Shown here in pieces: positions 1-5,989 of a stretch of DNA of 7,017 nucleotides. This stretch comes from an uncultured Clostridia bacterium (GTDB lineage Bacteria; Bacillota; Clostridia; Oscillospirales; Ruminococcaceae). The stretch covers positions 1 to 7,017 of the forward strand of contig CALBGD010000287.1 in NCBI GenBank assembly GCA_937893735.1, written 5' to 3'. How positions within the stretch are numbered: position 1 is the first letter of the stretch; each line of letters starts with the position of its first letter. The position numbers and the translations under genes are program-made. The notes below the pieces were generated by a model. The model had not been told where the DNA came from and searched no databases. It saw only the letters and a list, made by a program, of their open reading frames with translations.

Positions 1-1244
1 TAAACAAGGCGGCTGTAACTATAACCGCAAAGAGCTATACAATAAAGGTCGGCGCGGCTCTCCCCGATTTTGATTACGAGGTCACCGGGCTTGTGAACAG
101 CGAAGCACTCCCGATTACTGTTACAATTTCCTGCACAGCGGCGGACAGCAATACAGCAGGTACTTTCCCGATCACAGTAAGCGGTGCAGCTGACAGCGAT
201 AACTACACATTCAGCTATTTAAACGGCACTCTGACGATCGGCGAAAAAGAGCCTGTTTCTACTCCCGTGTTCAGTCCTGCAAGCGGAACAACATTCACAT
301 CTTCGCAGAAGATTACGATCACCTGTGCAACCGAGGGCGCAGCGATATACTACACCACCGACGGCACAGAGCCTACCACCACAAGCACGCTCTATAACGG
401 CGCGTTTACTATCACAGCAACGACTACTATCAAGGCGATCGCCGTGAAGGAAGGTATGTCGGACAGCGCAGTAGCAACCGCTGCTTACACCAAGAGATCC
501 TCAAGCGGCGGCAGCGGAGGAACAGGCGGCGGAAGCAGCAGACCCACAACTCCTACCAAGTCTGACGATCCCTCTATCGGCGGTTCATCAAAGAGCTGGA
601 GCGATATTGCGGCTGACCTTGCAAAGCTCGCAGACGGTTCGGAGGTTACAATTCAGCTTAACGGAAACACTACTGTTCCTGTTGAGGTGATCAAGGTAAT
701 TGACAACAAGAATCTTAAAGTACACTTTACAGTTGACAGCTCTCGCGGCTGGTTCGTTAACGGAGCGGAGATAACCGCTCCTGCGGCGGCAGATCTCTCT
801 TTCATCAGGACCGCAAGCCAGAAACATGACGGTCTGCGTGGAATTGAGGGCACGCAGTTCAGAATCAACAACACAGGCGTTCCAGCAGGTCTTGAAATCG
901 CGTTCAGATCTGAACATGCAGGCAAGTTTGCGAACCTCTATAAGTCCGTTGACGGCAAGCTGGTATTCGTGACCTGCGCTAAACTCGGTGCGGACGGTAA
1001 TGTACTCCTGCCGGGTGTCACCGAAAAGGGCGATTACATTGTAATGCTCTGCGAATTCAGCGACCTTCTGGGCGATATGTCCAACGACGGCGTTCTGAAC
1101 GCAATGGACGCAAGCGCGATACTCAAGGACATTGTTGGTCTGGAACGCGGCGCGAACCCGCTTATGGCAGACTTCAACGGTGACGGAAATGTCAATGCTA
1201 TGGACGCTTCTGCAGTTCTGAAAAAAATAGTTGGTTTGATCTAA
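1..1244 (+). CDS. Dockerin-bearing secreted modular protein (5'-truncated by window edge)
   Basis: The frame is open from position 3, so the GTG at 93 is probably an internal codon and the true start lies before the window. Domains in order: an MBG-type Ig-like repeat (about 3-240, ending in the typical 'NYTFSYLNGTLTI'); a chitobiase/beta-hexosaminidase C-terminal-like domain (about 267-491, with 'IYYTTDGTEPT' and 'TTIKAIAVKEG'); a Gly/Ser/Thr/Pro linker (about 495-599); an unrecognised ~155-residue domain (about 600-1064); and a type I dockerin (about 1071-1241). The two dockerin calcium loops are GDMSNDGVLNAMD and ADFNGDGNVNAMD, each followed by a helix. The second loop has the canonical D1/N3/D5/N7/N9/D12 ligands; the first has S3 and V7. 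Dockerins bind cohesins, so the product is probably secreted and anchored to a cellulosome-like or other cohesin scaffold. No catalytic domain is visible, but one could lie upstream. The dockerin call is firm; the ligand or substrate is unknown. Confidence 0.9.
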   Translation, partial: NKAAVTITAKSYTIKVGAALPDFDYEVTGLVNSEALPITVTISCTAADSNTAGTFPITVSGAADSDNYTFSYLNGTLTIGEKEPVSTPVFSPASGTTFTSSQKITITCATEGAAIYYTTDGTEPTTTSTLYNGAFTITATTTIKAIAVKEGMSDSAVATAAYTKRSSSGGSGGTGGGSSRPTTPTKSDDPSIGGSSKSWSDIAADLAKLADGSEVTIQLNGNTTVPVEVIKVIDNKNLKVHFTVDSSRGWFVNGAEITAPAAADLSFIRTASQKHDGLRGIEGTQFRINNTGVPAGLEIAFRSEHAGKFANLYKSVDGKLVFVTCAKLGADGNVLLPGVTEKGDYIVMLCEFSDLLGDMSNDGVLNAMDASAILKDIVGLERGANPLMADFNGDGNVNAMDASAVLKKIVGLI

Positions 1245-1293
1245 ATAGTATTTATCCTCCCTTGCCAGTGAACTGCCCCAGTAAAAACAGACA

Positions 1294-1321
1294 ATGACGA
1301 AAGACCCTCCTATGGTATAAT
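1294..1321 (+). promoter_or_regulatory. Candidate transposase promoter
   Basis: A perfect -10 TATAAT lies at 1316-1321 and a weak -35 ATGACG (4 of 6 matches to TTGACA) at 1294-1299, with a 16-bp spacer. The -10 begins at the last base of the left arm of the 12-bp inverted repeat and runs into its loop. A transcript starting about 7 bases downstream would therefore lack the left arm. Confidence 0.6.
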
Positions 1322-1341
1322 AGAAACCATAGGAGGGTTTT
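1305..1341 (+). repeat. 12-bp perfect inverted repeat sequestering the orfA ribosome binding site
   Basis: The arms CCCTCCTATGGT (1305-1316) and ACCATAGGAGGG (1326-1337) are perfectly complementary around a 9-base loop. The right arm contains the GGAGG Shine-Dalgarno sequence, 7-8 bases before the ATG at 1345. The -10 box sits between the arms. A read-through RNA (for example from the dockerin gene) can fold and hide the ribosome binding site, whereas an RNA from the IS promoter cannot. Four T residues follow the stem (1338-1341), so it may also act as a weak intrinsic terminator for the upstream gene. The structure is seen directly; the regulatory role is inferred by analogy with fold-back control in IS10 and IS50. 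Confidence 0.75.
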
Positions 1342-1344
1342 GCT

Positions 1345-1767
1345 ATGCCAAGAAAATACACAAAAATAAAGGACCTAGAACCGGAAGTATTCCAAATGAA
1401 GGAAGAAGGAAAGACGAATCGAGAAATAGCGGAGCATTACGGGCTTGAATTGGAACAAATCAAGAATTTGATCAAACGCCACAATAGGAATGAACAAAGG
1501 ATAAAACAAGGCGACGCGCCAAAAGTAAAAGGATGTCCACGAAAACGCCCGATGACAGCTGATGAAGAAAAGGACAAGCGAATAGCACAGCTTGCTGATC
1601 ATGGAGCAATGACGGAAAACTCCACATCAAGCATATCCTCATATTTCTCGACAGCAAACGGATCTGGCTCAAACGGCAGAACCATCACTTCGTTCAGATT
1701 AAGCATAAGGAACTCCTTGTTCTTCTCCACCGCCGCCTTGTCAGAGAAATTCACCGCCACGGTATAG
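1345..1767 (+). pseudogene. Truncated IS3-family orfA (transposase HTH subunit)
   Basis: The ATG at 1345 follows GGAGGG. Residues 1-83 (1345-1593) look like the Clostridia-type IS3 orfA helix-turn-helix protein: a basic start MPRKYTKIKD, an HTH region 'KTNREIAEHYGLELEQIKNLIKRH', then a basic 'GCPRKRP' segment and 'DEEKDKRIAQL'. In intact relatives the leucine-zipper segment (of the type 'QLEMENKLLRDFL') would follow. Here the frame instead runs through about 57 codons antisense to the neighbouring minus-strand gene before a stop at 1765-1767, and those residues are not IS protein. The orfA HTH normally binds the IS ends and is joined to the OrfB integrase by programmed -1 frameshifting. OrfB is missing, so this is a remnant. 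If expressed, the HTH stub might still bind IS ends. Confidence 0.8.
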
Positions 1768-2672
1768 TTTACGCTGTTCAGCGGCTGCTGAGCCATGTAT
1801 ATCATGGGGAGTTCGTTCCACGACGTGCCGCCGATAATGAACACCTTATCAAACGAATCGAGCTTCAAATCGGAAGTTGGCAGACTGCCGTAGTCGTAAA
1901 TCTGGACGTTGTACTGCTTTTCCGGCTCGGTCAGGGCGGAGCAGATATCAATGCCGTTTATCGTGTAGATACCGTTCTGCTCGGTGCCGCCGTAATACTC
2001 GCTCATCATCTCGAGCTGCGGAAATCCGCGCTTGTTTGCGCAGACCACAAGGCTCTCTCCGTCACGGCTCTTGAAATACGCCGCAAGCCGCATTGCAAAT
2101 GTAGTTGCGCCTATTCTGCCCTGCGCTCCCACAACAGCTATGCTAATGTTCAACTGGGAGTAGCGGGGCTTTCCTTTTTCCTTTTCAGCAATTCTGGCAG
2201 CTTCGCGGGCTTCTGCGAATGCGTCAAACGACTTGTCGAAGCGCCGCCATTTCTTCTGCGAAAGCCCCTCCGTAATGCACTCTTTCAGGTCCTGCGTCAT
2301 CATGGAGATGTTGGTTTTCTCGTCAACATCGGGGTAATTCGCAACTATGTTCGTTATGCCGTTGTGCACCAGCTTGTCCAGGATTTCATCACCGGGATAG
2401 CAGTTGTCGGCGTAAATAATGATGTTCGCGTCGGATTTCTGATAGTATATCCCGGCGCAGAGGTTCACGAATTCATCGTCCTGTTCTTTGAATGCGGACA
2501 GGTCAAAGATGAAATGCGACTGATAAAGGTATGTCTTGAGGTCGCGTTTCAGAAATACTGCAAGCGACCAGTCCTCGCCTATCATCTCGCGGGGGACGGC
2601 GTTCAGCTCGGAGCATATTCTGCGGAGGATTCCGGCGTTTTCTTTTCTGGTTATGAGTAATGGGTTTATCAT
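1599..2672 (-). CDS. CpaE/MinD-like P-loop protein with degenerate Walker A, conjugation-associated
   Basis: A 357-residue protein. The ATG (2672-2670) has AGAAAGGA 8 bases upstream. Residues 1 to about 135 have alternating strand/helix character ('HFIFDLSA', 'NIIIYADN') like the receiver-type N-domain of CpaE. A charged helical linker (about 136-170) leads to a SIMIBI/MinD-like domain from 174. The P-loop reads VGAQGRIGATT (181-191): the glycines and Thr-Thr are kept, but the catalytic lysine position is Ala189 and the usual signature lysine is also absent. 'VQIYDYGSL' (256-264) resembles a Walker B strand. Nucleotide hydrolysis is therefore doubtful; a binding or scaffold role at the membrane is possible. 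The gene is on the same strand as the VirB4 and membrane-protein genes, which suggests a role in the conjugation machinery. Its TGA lies only about 5 bases from the IS junction, so the last residues may not be native. Confidence 0.65.
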   Translation of the reverse strand: MINPLLITRKENAGILRRICSELNAVPREMIGEDWSLAVFLKRDLKTYLYQSHFIFDLSAFKEQDDEFVNLCAGIYYQKSDANIIIYADNCYPGDEILDKLVHNGITNIVANYPDVDEKTNISMMTQDLKECITEGLSQKKWRRFDKSFDAFAEAREAARIAEKEKGKPRYSQLNISIAVVGAQGRIGATTFAMRLAAYFKSRDGESLVVCANKRGFPQLEMMSEYYGGTEQNGIYTINGIDICSALTEPEKQYNVQIYDYGSLPTSDLKLDSFDKVFIIGGTSWNELPMIYMAQQPLNSVNYTVAVNFSDKAAVEKNKEFLMLNLNEVMVLPFEPDPFAVEKYEDMLDVEFSVIAP

Positions 2673-2680
2673 GGTGGGTA

Positions 2681-2688
2681 TCCTTTCT
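2681..2688 (-). promoter_or_regulatory. Ribosome binding site of the CpaE-like gene
   Basis: AGAAAGGA on the minus strand lies 8 bases before the ATG and supports the start at 2672. No convincing minus-strand promoter was found between here and the divergent fusion gene. The gene may originally have been read from genes further upstream. Confidence 0.55.
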
Positions 2689-2718
2689 GGTGGTTATTCG
2701 CTTTTCAGCGTGGGTTGC

Positions 2719-2747
2719 TTGACTTGGGTGGGGGCTTGTGATATAAT
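2719..2747 (+). promoter_or_regulatory. Strong sigma-A promoter of the hydrolase-deaminase gene
   Basis: -35 TTGACT (2719-2724) and -10 TATAAT (2742-2747) are separated by exactly 17 bp, with an extended -10 TG at 2739-2740. Predicted initiation is near 2754, giving a leader of about 135 bases before the ATG at 2890. This shows that the plus-strand gene has its own transcription, independent of the minus-strand conjugation genes. Confidence 0.8.
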
Positions 2748-2802
2748 GATCTCATCGACTTACCGGAATTTGTCGCAATAAAAACTAAAGGAGATTTCCT
2801 TA

Positions 2803-2841
2803 ATGAAAGACGCACTAGGAAAGAATATGGATCATTATTAA
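2803..2841 (+). CDS. Candidate 12-codon leader peptide
   Basis: ATG (2803) to TAA (2839-2841) encodes MKDALGKNMDHY. It is preceded by a good ribosome binding site AAAGGAG (2787-2793) with a 9-base spacing. It sits in the untranslated leader between the promoter and the fusion gene, ending 48 bases before that gene's ATG. A short hairpin (AAGGA 2788-2792 / TCCTT 2797-2801) could mask its ribosome binding site. It could be a regulatory upstream ORF, or the remnant start of a lost gene. The peptide is not recognised and translation is not shown. Confidence 0.35.
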   Translation: MKDALGKNMDHY

Positions 2842-2848
2842 AAAACTT

Positions 2849-2876
2849 GTGATTTCTCAAAAATACGTTAAATCAC
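2849..2876 (+). repeat. Inverted repeat abutting the fusion-gene ribosome binding site
   Basis: GTGATTT (2849-2855) and AAATCAC (2870-2876) are perfect 7-bp complements around a 14-base loop. The right arm ends immediately before GGAGG (2877-2881), which is 8 bases from the ATG at 2890. It could be an RNA hairpin affecting translation initiation, or a protein operator. It starts only 8 bases after the leader-ORF stop, so ribosomes ending there could affect its folding. The pairing is observed; the function is inferred. Confidence 0.45.
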
Positions 2877-2889
2877 GGAGGTTATAACT

Positions 2890-3939
2890 ATGAAATTAGA
2901 TAAATACTGTGTCCTGCTTGTCATCGACATTCAGCAGGAGGACTTCATGGAAATGAACGAAAGCAACATGGATGACCCGAGGTGGAGCGTTATCCGCAAT
3001 GGAAAGCGCGTACTGGACGTATTCCGTGCAAAGAAGCTTCCGGTCATTCAGATAAAGGAATGCCACCGTCCAGATATGGTGGATTTCGGTCGGGAACTGG
3101 ACGGCTCCGAGGATATCCACTGCGTTGAAAATCGCCCGGAGAACGACTACGCCAAGCTGACCTATCCCATCGAGGGAGAATACCTTATCTCAAAGCGCCG
3201 TTACAGTGCATTCTTTGCAACAGACCTCGAGATACTGCTCAAAGGTCTGGGCGTTAATACGCTCTATATGATAGGCGGGTTAACAGATGTCTGCATTCAC
3301 TACACAGCTGTTGACGCTCATCAGAACGACTATCATATCCATGTCGTAACTGACGCCGTGGCCGGCTCTTCAGAAGAAGCGCATGAGAGTGCGCTCCGTG
3401 CTATCCACTATCTGCAGAGAAACGCACTCGTTACAACAGCAGACGTAGAATCCGCCCTGAAAGACGAAACGTTGCCAGAGGACGAAACGTTCATGCGCGA
3501 GGCAATACGGCTTTCCGGACTCGCAGTGGAGCACGGCAACGAGCCGTTCGGCGCTGTTCTTGTGAAAGACGGAAAAATCGTGTTCAGCAATGAAAATCAG
3601 ATTTATACAAAGCACGACCCCACATTCCACGGTGAAGCCGGGCTTATCCGGGAATTCTGTGCACAGACCGGCATTACCGACCTGCGCAAGTATACGCTTT
3701 ATTCCAGCTGTGAGCCATGCTTCATGTGCAGCGGCGCAATGGTGTGGGTAAAGCTCGGACGGCTTGTGTACGGCGCAAGCAATATTGAACTGGAAGCTAT
3801 TCTCGGTAACAAGGGCTGCAACTGTTCAAAGATGGTGTTCGACAACTCCTCGTGGCAGCCGCAGGTTACAGAAGGTGTTTTGCGTGAAGAGTGCCTTTTA
3901 ATTCTGAAAGAGTATTTCGAAAAACACACGAAGGGCTAA
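2890..3939 (+). CDS. Fusion of isochorismatase-family cysteine hydrolase and zinc nucleobase/nucleoside deaminase
   Basis: A single 349-residue frame with GGAGG 8 bases before the ATG. Residues 1 to about 188 form an isochorismatase/nicotinamidase-type amidohydrolase with the apparent catalytic triad Asp13 ('VIDIQ'), Lys102 ('ISKRRYSAFF') and Cys135 ('GGLTDVCIHYTAVDA'). This family hydrolyses C-N bonds of small amides through a cysteine thioester. Residues about 197-345 form a cytidine-deaminase-fold enzyme of the GuaD/TadA/yeast cytosine deaminase group. Its zinc site is His247-Gly-Glu249 (Glu as proton shuttle) with Cys277 and Cys280 of 'PCFMC', followed by 'SGAMVWVKLGRLVYGASN'. All catalytic residues of both halves are present, so both are probably active, likely in the cytosol. 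The substrates are not identifiable from sequence. A two-step nitrogen-releasing pathway on one heterocycle or its ring-opened product is a reasonable inference. The gene is convergent to the conjugation gene at 3984 and divergent from the one ending at 2672, which suggests cargo inserted into the conjugation module. Confidence 0.88.
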   Translation: MKLDKYCVLLVIDIQQEDFMEMNESNMDDPRWSVIRNGKRVLDVFRAKKLPVIQIKECHRPDMVDFGRELDGSEDIHCVENRPENDYAKLTYPIEGEYLISKRRYSAFFATDLEILLKGLGVNTLYMIGGLTDVCIHYTAVDAHQNDYHIHVVTDAVAGSSEEAHESALRAIHYLQRNALVTTADVESALKDETLPEDETFMREAIRLSGLAVEHGNEPFGAVLVKDGKIVFSNENQIYTKHDPTFHGEAGLIREFCAQTGITDLRKYTLYSSCEPCFMCSGAMVWVKLGRLVYGASNIELEAILGNKGCNCSKMVFDNSSWQPQVTEGVLREECLLILKEYFEKHTKG

Positions 3940-3961
3940 TATGTTCATATCGTGGAACGGT

Positions 3962-3979
3962 TCAACGAATTCCCGTTGA
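3962..3979. repeat. Small inverted repeat between convergent genes
   Basis: TCAACG (3962-3967) and CGTTGA (3974-3979) form a perfect 6-bp stem with a 6-base loop in the 44-base gap between the stop at 3939 and the convergent stop at 3984. No T-tract follows on either strand, so a conventional intrinsic terminator is not supported. It may help 3' ends form, or be chance. Confidence 0.25.
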
Positions 3980-3983
3980 TTCC

Positions 3984-5933
3984 TCACTCTCCAATCGCTC
4001 GAATTGTCCCAAACAACTCCTCGCTCATACCCGTGCGGAACCCCTTGAACCAAAGCCGCGGATTAGCCGCCACACCGATATCCTTTGCGCTTGGACCGCA
4101 GTAATAATGCGTACCCAGCGGCGGTTCGGGCTGAGAAACCTCCCCGGACATGAAATAGGTCTTAACGCCGACGTGCGGAACGCACGCGTCGCGGTTCAGC
4201 CTGTGCCGCCAGAGCCCGGAATCACACCGGTCGCTGTAATATCCGTCATGGGAGTACCCCACGATGATATCCCCGGAATCAAGCGAACTGCCGATATCAG
4301 CGTCCTCAAACTCCACCTCGCTGAGGCAGGTGAACTCCAGAAACAGCGTTATCATTCCGCTATTTGAAACGCCGTCAATGGACGGGAACGGAAATCCGTA
4401 GTCCGCTTCAAACTGGTCCGTGTCGATGATATATGCCAGCGTGACGGCGTTCCGGTTGAATACTTTGGAATTGGTGTCGTTTGCGATATCCTGCTCGTCC
4501 ATATTCCAGACATCATACACATAGATATCCTGAATACAATCGCCGCAGTCCAGCAGATTTGCATGGACTGCGGTTTTCTCTTTAAGCGCCAACGTAATTC
4601 CTTTTTCGGGAACTCCCATGTCTTTTGAGCCGTAGGTGTACTGGTGAAGCTCCGAAACCTCTCCGCACTGCGAAAGGATTCCGTTGCTTCTGGGAGCAAG
4701 CTCGGAACTGCTCACGGGTAGGTCAAAGAAACCCTCAAAATACACGAACAGCGCCGCCTGCACCATTCCGTCAAGGGAAATCGTGCGTTCGTCCTGCGGG
4801 ATTTCCGCTTCGTCAAGCGCCATTTCAATGGCAATCTGGGACTGCTCGACGTACTGTTTCAACTCCTTGTCAATTCCGAAAATGTCCTCCCAGATATCCG
4901 AACCCACCGTTTCCAGCGTAATTGACAGCTTGTCAGAGGTGCGCTCCGTGGAGATTTTCACAGCGCCGTCAATGCTCGCTCCCTCGATAATGGATTTGAG
5001 ATTTGCCATGCGGAACAGATCCAGATTTACCGCGCCGCGCCCGTCAACCATACCCTGCCATGCGCCGTTTAGGTAGTCCTGCGCGTCCTCGGCGGTTTCG
5101 GGAATGCCGCTTACCGCCTGCTCAATCTGCAATTCAATATCCGGCGCCTGATTCTGCGTTACGGCGGTGAGATACTCCCGGCTCTGACGTATATTGTACA
5201 TCGCAAGGAACTCCGGGAGATACACTTCACCGCCGCCAATGCAGGTGTATTCCACGGTCTGCGTGGAGCCGTCCGGAGAGGTTACGACCAGCATCTGGCG
5301 GTCGGTGGGTTTGCCGTCAACGGTTATCTCCTCGAAAGAGTAGCTGTACGCCGGCATTTGCTCCATTGCGCGGTTGTAAAGGAACAGCTTAACCGCGTCC
5401 GGATAAGCGGACATGCCGTCGATTCCGGCGTCGTCCGTGAAATTGATATTCCGGATATCCGAAAAGGAAAGCTCCGTTTCATAACCGGAAATGAAGCTGT
5501 CAAAGGCTTTTTCCGTGGTTATTGAACGGAGCTTTTCTGCGTAATTCTGCATTATTTCATGCGCCGGCCGGATTTCCTTTTCATCGTATAAAATGAGGGA
5601 GCTGTTGTCGAAATTGTTCGCGATTGTGGCTTTGGAAAGGTTCACCGAAAATTCCGGCATGAAGTCGTAAACCTCGCTTTTCACATCGGAATTTATCTCG
5701 CCCTCAATACCGCCGAAAACCTCGGAAATGCTTGTCCGGTAATAGTTCCAGTGGTTTCTTAGGTCGTTGTCCTGCGCAATGCTGAGAAGTCCGCTTATCA
5801 GCCCGATGAACACAACGAAAATCAGCATTATCAGTCCCAGCGAAAAGAACAGAACATACAGCAGAGTTTTGCGGACTTTCTCGTTTCCCGCCAGCTCTGA
5901 GGCTATTAAAATCAGTTTCGGATTTACTGCCAT
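3984..5933 (-). CDS. Large single-pass conjugation-associated membrane protein (CD1108-family-like)
   Basis: The start is set at the ATG 5933-5931, because GGAGG (5943-5939) lies 5 bases upstream. A TTG four codons earlier (5945) overlaps that ribosome binding site and is unlikely. The protein has 649 residues. A basic N-terminus (NPKLILIASELAGNEKVRK) precedes one strong transmembrane helix at about 24-51, and the remaining ~600 residues are acidic and probably extracytoplasmic. The N-terminus and position just after VirB4 resemble the CD1108-type mobile-element proteins of Tn1549-like elements, but this is recall, not a search. No NlpC/P60 or lysozyme active site is apparent. The C-terminal half carries most of eight cysteines, including CGDC, which is notable outside the membrane of an anaerobe. 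The likely role is a cell-envelope component of a type IV secretion/conjugation apparatus. The family name is uncertain; membrane topology is well supported. Confidence 0.65.
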   Translation of the reverse strand: MAVNPKLILIASELAGNEKVRKTLLYVLFFSLGLIMLIFVVFIGLISGLLSIAQDNDLRNHWNYYRTSISEVFGGIEGEINSDVKSEVYDFMPEFSVNLSKATIANNFDNSSLILYDEKEIRPAHEIMQNYAEKLRSITTEKAFDSFISGYETELSFSDIRNINFTDDAGIDGMSAYPDAVKLFLYNRAMEQMPAYSYSFEEITVDGKPTDRQMLVVTSPDGSTQTVEYTCIGGGEVYLPEFLAMYNIRQSREYLTAVTQNQAPDIELQIEQAVSGIPETAEDAQDYLNGAWQGMVDGRGAVNLDLFRMANLKSIIEGASIDGAVKISTERTSDKLSITLETVGSDIWEDIFGIDKELKQYVEQSQIAIEMALDEAEIPQDERTISLDGMVQAALFVYFEGFFDLPVSSSELAPRSNGILSQCGEVSELHQYTYGSKDMGVPEKGITLALKEKTAVHANLLDCGDCIQDIYVYDVWNMDEQDIANDTNSKVFNRNAVTLAYIIDTDQFEADYGFPFPSIDGVSNSGMITLFLEFTCLSEVEFEDADIGSSLDSGDIIVGYSHDGYYSDRCDSGLWRHRLNRDACVPHVGVKTYFMSGEVSQPEPPLGTHYYCGPSAKDIGVAANPRLWFKGFRTGMSEELFGTIRAIGE

Positions 5934-5943
5934 GTTTTCCTCC

Positions 5944-5974
5944 AATAAAAAACAGCCGGGAATAATCTCGGCTG
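5944..5974 (-). terminator. Intrinsic terminator of the toxin-antitoxin operon
   Basis: On the minus strand, CAGCCG (5974-5969) pairs with CGGCTG (5958-5953). Two or three more pairs follow after one mismatch, around a short loop, and then TTTTTT (5952-5947). It starts 15 bases after the toxin stop and ends just before the GGAGG of the next gene. The stem is modest, so termination may be partial. Confidence 0.65.
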
Positions 5975-5989
5975 CTGAATATGATATTG

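Larger units (their letters stand above)
1269..1594 (+). mobile_element. IS3-family insertion sequence, left-end fragment
   Basis: The fragment begins with TGAACTGCCCC at 1269-1279, a typical IS3-family (IS150-like) terminal inverted repeat. It continues with a promoter, a long inverted repeat and the start of orfA. The matching right end (GGGGCAGTTCA) is not visible anywhere in the window, and orfB with its DDE catalytic domain is absent. Homology appears to end near 1594, after the orfA residues KDKRIAQL. Beyond that point the DNA belongs to the convergent minus-strand gene. The fragment cannot transpose on its own. Target-site duplication cannot be assessed without the right end. Confidence 0.8.

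Noticed and set aside
93..95. GTG as the start of the dockerin protein
   Set aside because: It falls inside an MBG-like repeat and the frame is open to the window edge, with domain sequence upstream of it.
588..1361. Long (257-codon) minus-strand open frame antisense to the dockerin gene
   Set aside because: It lies opposite a gene with clear domains, has Cys/Val/Arg-rich low-information content, and shows no recognisable motif. It is a codon-usage shadow.
2748..2889. Known riboswitch (purine, preQ1 or guanidine) upstream of the deaminase fusion
   Set aside because: I could not match the conserved cores. Only simple hairpins and a micro-ORF are visible.
3940..3983. Intrinsic terminator between the convergent genes
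   Set aside because: A 6-bp stem exists but neither strand has a following T-tract.
3891..4367. Plus-strand 158-codon open frame starting inside the deaminase gene
   Set aside because: It runs antisense to the membrane-protein gene, has no family motif, and starts within the real gene in another frame.
4352..5076. Several open frames on both strands within the membrane-protein gene
   Set aside because: All are Arg/Ser/Pro-rich shadows of the 649-residue gene, without good ribosome binding sites.
5934..5945. TTG start for the membrane protein adding four residues (MEEN)
   Set aside because: The TTG and following codons are the GGAGG ribosome binding site itself. The ATG at 5933 is correctly spaced from it.
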